A stretch of DNA of 64,000 nt, from the NCBI RefSeq assembly GCF_021601385.1, contig NZ_BQHO01000006.1, positions 62,001 to 126,000 of the forward strand, read 5' to 3'. Position numbers and translations under genes: made by a program. Position 1 is the first letter of the stretch. Every line of letters starts with the position of its first letter. This document shows positions 42,982-51,306 of this stretch, one piece after another. The notes below the pieces were generated by a model, which saw only the letters and a list, made by a program, of their open reading frames with translations, did not search any database and had not been told where the DNA came from. Origin of the DNA: Pseudomonas parasichuanensis (GTDB lineage: Bacteria; Pseudomonadota; Gammaproteobacteria; Pseudomonadales; Pseudomonadaceae).

Positions 42982-43790
42982 GCCTGCCGACCCTGCACGA
43001 TCATCACCGCGCACTGGGCAGCACCGGCCTGCGTGTTTCGCCACTGGGCCTGGGCACGGTCAAGCTCGGCCGCGACCAGGGCGTGAAATACCCCAACGGT
43101 TTCACCATCCCCGACGACGCCGCCGCCGCCCTGCTGCTCGCCCAAGCCCGCGAGCTGGGCATCAACCTGCTCGATACCGCGCCGGCCTATGGCCGCAGCG
43201 AAGAGCGCCTGGGGCCACTGCTGCGCGGCCAGCGCGACGAATGGGTGATCGTCAGCAAGGTCGGTGAAGAATTCGACGACGGCCAGTCGCGCTTCGACTT
43301 CAGCGCCGCGCACACCCGCCGTTCGGTGGAGCGCAGCCTCAAGCGCCTGGAAACCGACCGCATCGAACTGGTGCTGGTGCACTCCGACGGCAACGACCTG
43401 GCGATCCTCGAACACGAAGCGGTTTATGAAACCCTTGCCGCACTCAAGCAGGAAGGCAAGATTCTCGGCTATGGTTTCTCTGGCAAAACCGTTGCCGGTG
43501 GCCTGAAAGCCTTGGAGCAGGGCGATTGCGCCATGGTCACCTACAACCTCAACGAGCAGGCGGAGCGCCCGGTGCTGGACTACGCTGCCGAGCACGGCAA
43601 GGCCATCCTGGTGAAGAAAGCCCTGGCCAGTGGGCATGTCTGCCTCGCCCCCGGGGTCGACCCGGTACAGGCCAGCTTCGAGCTGCTGTTTGCCCACCCG
43701 GGTGTGAACAGTGCCATCGTCGGCACCATCAACCCGCTGCACCTGGCCCACAACGTGGCCACCGTCGCCCGCATCCTGGCCCGGCCCTGA
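42978..43790 (+). CDS. Aldo/keto reductase
   Basis: A 270-residue TIM-barrel oxidoreductase. Family features include STGLRVSPLGLGTVKLG, NLLDTAPAYGRSEERLG (with Asp and Tyr of the catalytic tetrad), and WVIVSKVGEEF (Lys). Its substrate is unknown. It starts in the last codons of the FAD oxidoreductase and is followed after 37 bases by an unknown protein gene, so the three look like one transcript. Confidence 0.88.
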   Translation: MSLPTLHDHHRALGSTGLRVSPLGLGTVKLGRDQGVKYPNGFTIPDDAAAALLLAQARELGINLLDTAPAYGRSEERLGPLLRGQRDEWVIVSKVGEEFDDGQSRFDFSAAHTRRSVERSLKRLETDRIELVLVHSDGNDLAILEHEAVYETLAALKQEGKILGYGFSGKTVAGGLKALEQGDCAMVTYNLNEQAERPVLDYAAEHGKAILVKKALASGHVCLAPGVDPVQASFELLFAHPGVNSAIVGTINPLHLAHNVATVARILARP

Positions 43791-43827
43791 GCCGCCCGGG
43801 CGGGGGCCCAACGCAAGGAGGAGCCTC

Positions 43828-44793
43828 GTGCCGCGTACGCTGATCCGCAAGAACCCGAGCAACTTCAAGACCCTGCCGCTGCACGTCGAGGCCACCCCCG
43901 ATGGCCTGACCTACCAGAGCATCGGCATGCCGCTGAACTTCGCCCAGACCCTGCAGCGGCGCAAGGCGATCCAGCTGGGCAACCCTGAGCGCTTCGTGGT
44001 CGAGCTGGCCAACCTGGGGGTCTCGGTGCGCCTGACCTTGAACTGGCAGGGCCGCGACTACTGGGTGCTGGTGCGCCAGCGCCGCCAGGACCGTGGCGAT
44101 GTGGTGCTCAAGCTCATTTCTGGCTATGTGCCCGCCCATGAGCTGAACCTGCCGCTACTCACCGCCATTCAGGAAGTGGCCGAGGAATGCCTGCTGGAAA
44201 CCCCTGAAGGCTGGCTGGGCGGGCGCTTCAACGACACCTGGCTGCCGGCCCCCTATGCCGCCGCCCTGCATTACCGCGAAGCCCCGCCCTTCGTGCTCTC
44301 GCCCGAGTCCGGCGCCGCCCGCCCCGTGCACTGTGCCAACCTGATGCTGCTGGAGCGGCCACGGGCCTACGTGCACCTGCCGACGGCCTCGCTGCAGTTG
44401 ATCTATGACCTGCGCCTGCAAGTGCCAAGGGACGCCAAGCCGTTGAGCCTGTTCCATGTCGATGAACGGTTGGAGGGCGATCAACTGGTAGCGCGGCTGA
44501 ACCGCAAGCGCCCGGACCTGTACCTGATGCCCTTGAAGGATGGCCAGCCGCTGCCTGAGCTCTACACCCTGAAAAAGGACCAGCTGCTACCGGCGAGCAC
44601 GCGTGGGGTGTGGCTGGCAGAAAGCTTCGCCCGCCAGGAGGGTTGGGTGGTGCGCGATGAGCGGGTGCGCTGGCGGGATTGGCTGAAGCAGCAGGGGCTG
44701 GCCGAGAAGCCAAAGCCGGAAACGCATCTGCAGCGTTTCAGTGACAAGGCGCGCGAGTTGCTGGAGCGAGCGCGGGGGACGCTGCACAAGTAG
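43828..44793 (+). CDS. Conserved protein of unknown function (321 residues)
   Basis: I do not recognise a domain with confidence. The start is GTG 43828 (VPRTLIRKNPSNFKTLPL) because AAGGAGGAG lies six bases upstream; earlier ATG starts overlap the aldo/keto reductase. The protein is soluble with no signal and no P-loop, and has a mixed alpha/beta pattern. The middle contains VLVRQRRQDRGDVVLKLISGY and LQEVAEECLLETPEG, and the C-terminal 60 residues are basic. Pseudomonas homologues are sometimes labelled as a metal ABC transporter ATPase, but no ATPase motif is visible here. It is the third gene of the cassette. Confidence 0.75.
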   Translation: MPRTLIRKNPSNFKTLPLHVEATPDGLTYQSIGMPLNFAQTLQRRKAIQLGNPERFVVELANLGVSVRLTLNWQGRDYWVLVRQRRQDRGDVVLKLISGYVPAHELNLPLLTAIQEVAEECLLETPEGWLGGRFNDTWLPAPYAAALHYREAPPFVLSPESGAARPVHCANLMLLERPRAYVHLPTASLQLIYDLRLQVPRDAKPLSLFHVDERLEGDQLVARLNRKRPDLYLMPLKDGQPLPELYTLKKDQLLPASTRGVWLAESFARQEGWVVRDERVRWRDWLKQQGLAEKPKPETHLQRFSDKARELLERARGTLHK

Positions 44794-44822
44794 TCACGGG
44801 AGCAACTGTCTTGCGCAGGTTT

Positions 44823-44897
44823 CCTGTAGGAGCGGCCTTGTGCCGCTCCTACAGGGGAGGTGCCGGCTTGCCGGCGATGGCCGCGCAGCGGCCCCCA
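44823..44897. repeat. REP-type hairpins between convergent genes
   Basis: A perfect 14-base palindrome, cctgtaggagcggc/gccgctcctacagg (44823-44855), is followed by ccggcttgccgg and ggccgcgcagcggcc. It lies between the unknown gene and hldE and probably ends transcription in both directions. Confidence 0.85.
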
Positions 44898-44903
44898 GTG
44901 GTT

Positions 44904-46325
44904 TCAGTGCTTACGGATCTTCTCGACGATGGCGGTGGTCGAGCTGTTCTCGACCAGCCCCAGCACCTGCACCGTACCGCCGTAGGCCTTGACGATATCG
45001 GCGCCGACCACCTGGTCGATGCCGTAGTCGCCGCCCTTGACCAGCACGTCCGGCTTCACCTGGCGCAGCAGGTTCTCGGGGGTGTCTTCGGGGAAGCTGA
45101 TCACCCAGTCCACCGCACCCAGCCCAGCCAGCACGGCCATGCGCCGGTCGACGCTGTTGATCGGCCGGCCCGGGCCTTTCAGACGGCTGACCGAGGCGTC
45201 GTCGTTGATCGCGACGATCAACCGGTCGCCCTGGGCGCGCGCCTGCTCCAGGTAGGTCACGTGGCCGGCATGGAGGATGTCGAAGCAGCCATTGGTGAAA
45301 ACGATCTTCTCGTTGTGCGCACGGGCATCGTCGATCGCCAGCAGCAGCTGCTCCAGGCCCAACACGCCGCGCTCGGAACCTTCTTCGCGCTGGATGGCCC
45401 GGCGCAGTTCCGGGGCACTGATGGCCGCAGTACCGAGCTTGCCGACCACGATGCCGGCGGCCAGGTTGGCCAGGGCGACGGCGTGGGGCAGCTCCTCACC
45501 GGCGGCGATGGCGGCGGCCAGGGTGGAAATCACGGTATCGCCGGCACCGGTGACATCGAACACTTCACGGGCACGGGCCGGCAGGTGCAGGGCCGGATGG
45601 CCGGTGCGCAGCAGGGTCATGCCGTGTTCGCCACGGGTTACCAGCAGCGCGCCCAGGTCGAGCTCGTCGAGCAGCGTGAGGCCCTTGGCGACCAGTTCGG
45701 CCTCGTCGGCACACCGGCCGACGATCGCCTCGAACTCGCTCAGGTTAGGCGTGATCAGGCTGGCGCCACGGTAGATGGAGAAATCCTTGCCCTTGGGGTC
45801 GGCCAGCACCGGAATGCCTTTGGCCCGCGCGGCCTGGATCAGCGCCTGGTGGTTCTTCAGCGCGCCCTTGCCGTAGTCGGACAGCACCAGCACCTTGACG
45901 CCTTCGAGCAGGCCGTCGACCTCGGCGCCCAGCGACAACGCGTCAGTGGCGAAAGGTTCTTCGAAATCGATGCGCAGCAACTGCTGGTGACGGCTCATGA
46001 CCCGCAGCTTGACGATGGTCGGCTGGTGCGCGATGCGCTGGAAGATCGAGCGCACGCCGGCAGCCTGCAGGCTGTTGGCGAGGCTGTCGGCAGCCTCGTC
46101 CTGGCCGGTGACGCCGACCAGCGCGGCGGGCGCGCCCAATGCGGCAATGTTCAACGCGACGTTGGCCGCACCGCCCGGGCGATCCTCGATCTGATCGACC
46201 TTGACCACCGGCACCGGCGCTTCAGGCGAAATACGTGAAGTACCGCCATGCCAGTAGCGGTCGAGCATGACATCGCCGACCACCAGTACCGGGGCTTGAT
46301 CGAAACGCGGCATGGACAACTTCAT
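44904..46325 (-). CDS. hldE: Bifunctional heptose-7-phosphate kinase / heptose-1-phosphate adenylyltransferase HldE
   Basis: Makes ADP-heptose for the lipopolysaccharide inner core. The N-terminal ribokinase-like domain (about 1-320) has ISPEAPVPVVKV, PGGAANVALN and DVTGAGDTVIST. The C-terminal nucleotidyltransferase domain (about 345-473) has FTNGCFDILHAGHVTYLEQA with the HxGH motif. The 473-residue length is normal. The start is ATG 46325 (MKLSMPRFDQAP); a TTG two codons ahead is not needed. msbA lies upstream on the same strand. Confidence 0.97.
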   Translation of the reverse strand: MKLSMPRFDQAPVLVVGDVMLDRYWHGGTSRISPEAPVPVVKVDQIEDRPGGAANVALNIAALGAPAALVGVTGQDEAADSLANSLQAAGVRSIFQRIAHQPTIVKLRVMSRHQQLLRIDFEEPFATDALSLGAEVDGLLEGVKVLVLSDYGKGALKNHQALIQAARAKGIPVLADPKGKDFSIYRGASLITPNLSEFEAIVGRCADEAELVAKGLTLLDELDLGALLVTRGEHGMTLLRTGHPALHLPARAREVFDVTGAGDTVISTLAAAIAAGEELPHAVALANLAAGIVVGKLGTAAISAPELRRAIQREEGSERGVLGLEQLLLAIDDARAHNEKIVFTNGCFDILHAGHVTYLEQARAQGDRLIVAINDDASVSRLKGPGRPINSVDRRMAVLAGLGAVDWVISFPEDTPENLLRQVKPDVLVKGGDYGIDQVVGADIVKAYGGTVQVLGLVENSSTTAIVEKIRKH

Positions 46326-46421
46326 GGGCAACCCATATGAAAAAGTGAACAGGGGCAGGATATTAGCACAGGGTCGGGGATGGCTTTACGGCCACCTTCA
46401 CTGTGGACAACTGCAGTGACA

Positions 46422-46444
46422 ATCGGGGCCATGCAGGCCCCGAT
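46422..46444 (-). other. Hairpin between msbA and hldE
   Basis: Nine-base arms atcggggcc/ggccccgat around a five-base loop, 11 bases past the msbA stop codon. Only a weak T-run follows on the minus strand, so it may attenuate rather than end transcription into hldE. Confidence 0.5.
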
Positions 46445-46454
46445 CTTTGAGGTT

Positions 46455-48266
46455 TCAGGTGATATCGGCGTTTTCCGGGGCATCCAGGCCCATGGCATGC
46501 AGGCGGGCATAATAGCCATTGGCCCCCAGCAGCTCGGCATGGGTACCGCGCTCCACCAGACGGCCCTGGTCCATCACCAGGATCATGTCGGCCTTCTCGA
46601 TGGTCGACAGGCGGTGGGCGATCACCAGCGTGGTGCGGCCTTGCATCACATGGTCCAGGGCTGCCTGGATATGCCGCTCGGACTCGGTGTCCAGCGCAGA
46701 GGTGGCCTCGTCGAGGATCAACAGCGGCGCGTTTTTCAGCAGCGCCCGGGCAATCGCCAGGCGCTGGCGCTGGCCGCCGGAGAGCAGTACGCCGTTCTCG
46801 CCGACTTCGGTGTCGAAGCCCTTGGGCAGCTGGTCGACGAACTCCTTGGCATAGGCGTCGGCCGCCGCGGCCTCGATGTCCGCGCGCGGCGCGCCGGCCA
46901 GGTCGCCGTAGGCGATGTTGTTGGCCACGGTGTCGTTGAACAGGGTGACGTGCTGGGTGACCTGCGACACGTGCCGGCGCAGGTTGCGCAGCCGGTACTC
47001 CTCGATCTCCACACCGTCGAGCAGGATCTGCCCTTCAGTGTGGTGGTAGAAGCGCGGGATCAGCGCCGCCAGCGTCGACTTGCCGCTGCCGGAGCGGCCG
47101 ACCAGGGCGATCATCTGCCCAGGCTCGGCAGTGAAGCTGATATCGCTGAGCACCTGGCGCTCGGTGCCTGGGTAGGTGAAGCTGAGGTTGCGCACTTCCA
47201 GGCGGCCTTCGACCCGCGCTTTCTCGACGGTACCGGTATCGACCTCAGGTTCTTCGTCGAGCTGCTCGAAGATGCTCTCGGCACCCGCAAGGCCCTTCTG
47301 GATGGTCGAGCTGACTTCGGAAAGCTGGCGGATCGGCTTGGGCAGCAGGCCCGCGGCAGTGATGTAGGCAACCATGTCACCGGCCGACGCATCGCCGCGC
47401 AGGAACAGCACCAGGAACATCAGCGCGGCCATGGCGGTGTAGATCACCAGTTGCAGCATTGGCGTGTACAAGGCGCCGGTCTTGGTCATGCGCAGTTGCT
47501 TGTCGGTGTTGCTCTGGCTGGCGTTGTCGAAACGCTGCTGCTCGTAGGCCTCGCCGCCGAAACTGCGCACCACCCGGTAACCCTGGATGGTCTCGGACGC
47601 GACGTGGGTCACGTCGCCCATGGCCACCTGAATCTTCTTGCTCTGCTTGCGGAATTTCTTGCTGGCGGTACTTACCATCACCGCGATCACCGGCAGGATG
47701 GCGAGCATGACCAGGGTCAGTTGCCAGTTCATCCACAGCAGGTAGACGAACAGGAAGACCACGGTGAGGCCCTCGCGGATCACCACCTTGATCGCATCGG
47801 TGGCAGCACCGGTGACCATGGTCACGTTGAAGGTGATGCGCGAGATCAGGTGCCCGGAGTTGTGGTTGTCGAAATAGCGGTTGGGCAGCACCAGCAGCTT
47901 GTTGAACAACTCGACCCGCAGGTCGTGCACCAGGCACAGCGACACCTTGGCCAGGAAGTAGTTGCCCAGGAACGAGCCCAGGCCCTGCCAGGCCGCGATC
48001 AGGATGATCAGCAGCGGCACGGCCTGCAGCAGTTGCAGGTCGCGCAGGTAGGGCACGCTGGGGAACAGGACGGCCTCAGGGTTGCTCAGGCCGTCGACGA
48101 AGTACTTGAGAATGCCGGCCAGCATCGGCTGGGTAGAGGCGAAGATCACGAACCCGACGATACTCAGCAGGAAAATGCCGACGTAGGGTTTCACGTAGCT
48201 CAGCAGCCTGAAGTAGATCTTCAGGCTGGAGGAGTTCTCCGCCGGGAGCGGTGTTTCGGCCATCAT
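46455..48266 (-). CDS. msbA: Lipid A export ATP-binding/permease protein MsbA
   Basis: A homodimeric ABC flippase that moves lipid A-core across the inner membrane. The 603-residue protein has six membrane helices in the first 330 residues. The ATPase domain follows: Walker A GRSGSGKST, signature LSGGQRQRLAIARALL, and Walker B LLILDEATSALD. The start is MMAETPLP; a second ATG follows at once. waaL begins 12 bases upstream and hldE lies downstream, all on the minus strand. Confidence 0.96.
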   Translation of the reverse strand: MMAETPLPAENSSSLKIYFRLLSYVKPYVGIFLLSIVGFVIFASTQPMLAGILKYFVDGLSNPEAVLFPSVPYLRDLQLLQAVPLLIILIAAWQGLGSFLGNYFLAKVSLCLVHDLRVELFNKLLVLPNRYFDNHNSGHLISRITFNVTMVTGAATDAIKVVIREGLTVVFLFVYLLWMNWQLTLVMLAILPVIAVMVSTASKKFRKQSKKIQVAMGDVTHVASETIQGYRVVRSFGGEAYEQQRFDNASQSNTDKQLRMTKTGALYTPMLQLVIYTAMAALMFLVLFLRGDASAGDMVAYITAAGLLPKPIRQLSEVSSTIQKGLAGAESIFEQLDEEPEVDTGTVEKARVEGRLEVRNLSFTYPGTERQVLSDISFTAEPGQMIALVGRSGSGKSTLAALIPRFYHHTEGQILLDGVEIEEYRLRNLRRHVSQVTQHVTLFNDTVANNIAYGDLAGAPRADIEAAAADAYAKEFVDQLPKGFDTEVGENGVLLSGGQRQRLAIARALLKNAPLLILDEATSALDTESERHIQAALDHVMQGRTTLVIAHRLSTIEKADMILVMDQGRLVERGTHAELLGANGYYARLHAMGLDAPENADIT

Positions 48267-48278
48267 CGAGCTCGCTGT

Positions 48279-49454
48279 TCAGGTTGAACCGGCGATTTTA
48301 CCACAGGGTTGTTGCGGTTCATGTGCCCAGGGCAACAACATCACCAGCGCCACCGGCAGCCAGCTGATGAACCATTCGGCGCGCGGTGTGCCGGTCAGGC
48401 TGGCGGCGTCGAACTGCATGGCCAGGGTGGAGAACACCCAGAAGCCGAACAGGACCTTGCCGAACAGCGTGGCGCGGGCCCGCACGATCTCGCCCAGGGT
48501 GATCAGCCAGACCGCCGTCCACAGCAGCATGCCGGGCAGGCCCAGCTCCACGGCGACGTGCGTGAACATGTTGTGGGTGTGATCGAACTCCAGGCCCGCC
48601 GCCTGCACGCGGTAGAAAGCCCCCATACCAAGGCCGCCCAGCGGATGCTCGCTGATCATCTGTAGTGATGCCTGGAAGATCTCTGGACGGTACGAGGAAC
48701 CCCGCTGGGCGATCAACTCATACATCAGATAGACGGCCGCGGCGGTCGCGAGAGCCGCCATGAGCGCGAACAGGCTGCTGCTGCGAGTGCGATGCCAGAG
48801 CGGCGCCAGGATCACCGTGGCCACCAGCGCAAGGGCGGCACCACGGCTCTGGCTGAGCACCACGAAGGCCCCCAGGCATGCCAGCGCAAGCGCCCACGCC
48901 AGTTGCAATCCGCGCTGGCGTGGGTTGCTGTACAACAGCCAGAGCGCCGCCGCTGCGACCACATAGCCACCCAGGATCGGGTGGGAAATTTCACCGATAC
49001 CCTCGATACGCTCCACCAGTGGCTCATGCTGCACCCCGTAGAAACGCACCGCCGAAATCAGCGCCGCCAGCGCCAGCAACCCGCCGCCCAGCATCATCAG
49101 GCGCCAGACGCGCTCAATGCCCGCCTGCGCCAACAGGGGAAAGGCCATCAGGAACAGCAGGATATACAGCAGCCGCTTGACTTCGCGCGAGCCATCCGCA
49201 GCGGTGGACCATGCCAGTGTCACGGCACACCAGGCCAGCAAGCCCAGCAGCGCGAGCCACAATGCCGGCTGACGACGCCAGGCCTCGATGAATACCTGCC
49301 GGGCCGACCAGGCCAAGCCCAGCGTAGGCAACCACAGGAACAGAATCAGACCCTGTTGGTAAATCTTGTTGCTCGGCGCCAGTGCGATCGCCGCCAGAAA
49401 CCAGACAAAACCCAACCCCAGCCAGGCCTTGGCCCAGCGCTTTTCGTACAACAT
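48279..49454 (-). CDS. waaL: O-antigen ligase / polymerase-family membrane protein
   Basis: A 391-residue polytopic inner-membrane protein with about 11 hydrophobic helices and the long periplasmic loop typical of the family near residues 250-310. That loop has the conserved region ISEHPLGGLGMGAFY and FDHTHNMFTHVAVELG with His residues. It attaches polymer to lipid A-core in the periplasm. The start ATG 49454 (MLYEKRWAKAWLGLG) has GAGGGGAAGGG upstream; GTG 49481 is an alternative. Position between msbA and outer-core genes matches waaL of P. aeruginosa. Confidence 0.87.
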   Translation of the reverse strand: MLYEKRWAKAWLGLGFVWFLAAIALAPSNKIYQQGLILFLWLPTLGLAWSARQVFIEAWRRQPALWLALLGLLAWCAVTLAWSTAADGSREVKRLLYILLFLMAFPLLAQAGIERVWRLMMLGGGLLALAALISAVRFYGVQHEPLVERIEGIGEISHPILGGYVVAAAALWLLYSNPRQRGLQLAWALALACLGAFVVLSQSRGAALALVATVILAPLWHRTRSSSLFALMAALATAAAVYLMYELIAQRGSSYRPEIFQASLQMISEHPLGGLGMGAFYRVQAAGLEFDHTHNMFTHVAVELGLPGMLLWTAVWLITLGEIVRARATLFGKVLFGFWVFSTLAMQFDAASLTGTPRAEWFISWLPVALVMLLPWAHEPQQPCGKIAGST

Positions 49455-49539
49455 CCCTTCCCCTCGTTGGAACCCAGACACACCAGCAATGGTGCTAACA
49501 GATAATTTTCGGCATCATTGCCGGTCAATTTGCCTGCCC

Positions 49540-50166
49540 ATGAAGACAAGGCCAGAACTCATGCAATGCTCCCGGCTCTCCCAGACCGACTTTGATCGGC
49601 TGACACTCGGCGCCAAGGTGCTAGAGGCAGATAGCCATGGCGCCAAAGTCTACCTGCTTGAGGATGGCAATATCCTCAAGGTTTTTCGCCGCAAGCGTCT
49701 GATTTCATCTGCGCTGCTACGCCCCTACTCGCAGCGCTTCATCGACAACGCCCAGCGCCTGGCGCAACTGGGCTTGCCTACCCTGGAAGTGATCAGCCAT
49801 CACAAGCTGCCACTGCCAGGCCGTACCGCCGTACTGTATCGCCCACTGCCGGGCGATACCCTGCTGGGCCTGTCCCGCCAACCCGGTTTCAGTTGGGACA
49901 CGCTGTTGCCACGGCTGATCGAGCTGGTCCGGCGCCTGCATCGCTCGGGTATCTACTTCCGCTCGCTGCACCTGGGCAACGTGGTGCAGACCCCCGAAGG
50001 GCTGCTCGGGCTGATCGACGTGGCCGACATGCGCTTCCTGCGCGCGCCGCTGTCAGCGCGGATGGTACAACGCAACGTGCAGCACATGGCGCGTTATATC
50101 GAGCGCGAACAGCTGGACCAGCAGTTCCCCCTCGCACAGTTCCAGGCGGCCCTGATCGGCCAGTAA
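49540..50166 (+). CDS. Kinase-fold protein of the LPS locus ('toluene tolerance' family)
   Basis: A 208-residue soluble protein, the only plus-strand gene in the LPS block. A small-lobe lysine is seen in GNILKVFRRK. The catalytic-loop region RSGIYFRSLHLGNVV aligns with the HRDxxxxN motif of WaaP/lipopolysaccharide kinases, but the Asp is Ser here while Asn is kept. LIDVADM provides the metal-binding Asp. It may be an atypical or inactive kinase. Pseudomonas putida relatives are annotated as toluene tolerance protein. Starts at 49540 (MKTRPEL) and 49561 (MQCSRLS) are both possible. It is convergent with the glycosyltransferase, with three bases between stops. Confidence 0.78.
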   Translation: MKTRPELMQCSRLSQTDFDRLTLGAKVLEADSHGAKVYLLEDGNILKVFRRKRLISSALLRPYSQRFIDNAQRLAQLGLPTLEVISHHKLPLPGRTAVLYRPLPGDTLLGLSRQPGFSWDTLLPRLIELVRRLHRSGIYFRSLHLGNVVQTPEGLLGLIDVADMRFLRAPLSARMVQRNVQHMARYIEREQLDQQFPLAQFQAALIGQ

Positions 50167-50169
50167 ACC

Positions 50170-51258
50170 TCAGCCCCCCAGCAGGCTTGCCGAGCCGGCC
50201 TTGAACGCCGCCCAGCCCTGCTCGGGCGCCAGCGCCTGCCATTGCTCCCGCGCCACTGCCACGCCATCGCACGTGGCGCAGCTGGCGATGGCCTCTGCCC
50301 AGCTGGGCTGGTCGCCAACCGGCAGATAGCGGCCCGCTTCACCCAACTGCTCTCGAAACACCGGCAGGTCACTGCAGATCACCGGCACCCCGGACAGCAC
50401 GGCTTCCTGCAGCACCAGCCCGAGGCCTTCCGAGCGCGAGGGCACCAGCAACCAGTCGAAGGCCGGGTACAGCCGCGCCAGATCATCACGGTGGCCGCAG
50501 AAACGCACGCTGTCGGCCACCCCCAGCGCCTCGGCGCGGGCCTTGAGCTGCGTACGCAGCTCGCCATCACCCAGGATCACCAGCTGTGCGCCCGGCTGCC
50601 GTGCGCGTGCCTCGGCGAAGGCTTCGATCAGCAGCGCAAAGCCTTTGCTCTCGACCAGCCTCCCCACCGCACCCAGCACCGGCCCGCCGTCCGGCAGGCC
50701 CAGCGCCTGGCGAGCCTGCTCGCGCCCCAGCAACTGCTGGCCGAACGCCTGGGGGTCGAGGGCGATCCGTACGGTGCGCACCGGCCGCCCAAGCGTCTGC
50801 TCAAGCGTGCGCGCCAGGGTGGCCGACACCGCCGCGACCCGTAGCCGCTCGGCCGGGAACTGGCGGAACAGGCGTACATCCCTGGCATTCAAGCGGGTCA
50901 CACCATGGAACAGCACAGCCACCTGCAAGCCGGGCAGGCGGTGCAGCAGTGGCAGCAGCAAGCGTGCGACACCAACCCCGTCCAGCAGCAGCACATCGGC
51001 CGCCGCTTCACGCAGCGCACGCAGCATGCGCCAACGCACCCAGGTCAACGTCAGACGATGGGGCAAGCGCCCCTTGAGTACGCGTGACGGCAGGTGCCAG
51101 CTGCGGGTTTCCCCGACACCACTGCACAAGCCATCGCCAAGCAACAGCCAGTTGCAGACCTGCGCCCCCACCGGGGCGTGCGCCAGCACCTGGCGGTGGA
51201 CAGTGTGTACGGACATGAACGGTGAACCACCCGACCACATCACATTGACGATATTCAA
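50170..51258 (-). CDS. GT4-type glycosyltransferase (LPS outer core)
   Basis: A 362-residue GT-B glycosyltransferase. VGRLVESKGFALLIEAF and RFCGHRDDLARLYPAFD belong to the C-terminal nucleotide-sugar domain. RSEGLGLVLQEAVLSGVPVI carries the E-x7-E motif of retaining GT4 enzymes. The start is TTG (NIVNVMWSGGSPFMSVH, conserved start); ATG 51240 is an alternative. It occupies the place of wapR in P. aeruginosa, but sequence alone does not show that it transfers rhamnose. Last gene of the minus-strand series; convergent with the kinase-fold gene. Confidence 0.82.
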   Translation of the reverse strand: MNIVNVMWSGGSPFMSVHTVHRQVLAHAPVGAQVCNWLLLGDGLCSGVGETRSWHLPSRVLKGRLPHRLTLTWVRWRMLRALREAAADVLLLDGVGVARLLLPLLHRLPGLQVAVLFHGVTRLNARDVRLFRQFPAERLRVAAVSATLARTLEQTLGRPVRTVRIALDPQAFGQQLLGREQARQALGLPDGGPVLGAVGRLVESKGFALLIEAFAEARARQPGAQLVILGDGELRTQLKARAEALGVADSVRFCGHRDDLARLYPAFDWLLVPSRSEGLGLVLQEAVLSGVPVICSDLPVFREQLGEAGRYLPVGDQPSWAEAIASCATCDGVAVAREQWQALAPEQGWAAFKAGSASLLGG

Positions 51259-51306
51259 CGGTATCGCGCCCCTAGGGTCATACGGATCAGCCAGCCAACC
51301 ATTCGA

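Noticed and set aside
41314-43044. N-terminal extension of 577 codons on the LysR gene
   Set aside because: It runs antisense through emrE and the FAD oxidoreductase. The LysR helix-turn-helix begins right after the ATG at 41313.
46380-48287. Plus-strand open frame of 635 codons
   Set aside because: Antisense to msbA, which carries all ABC transporter motifs.
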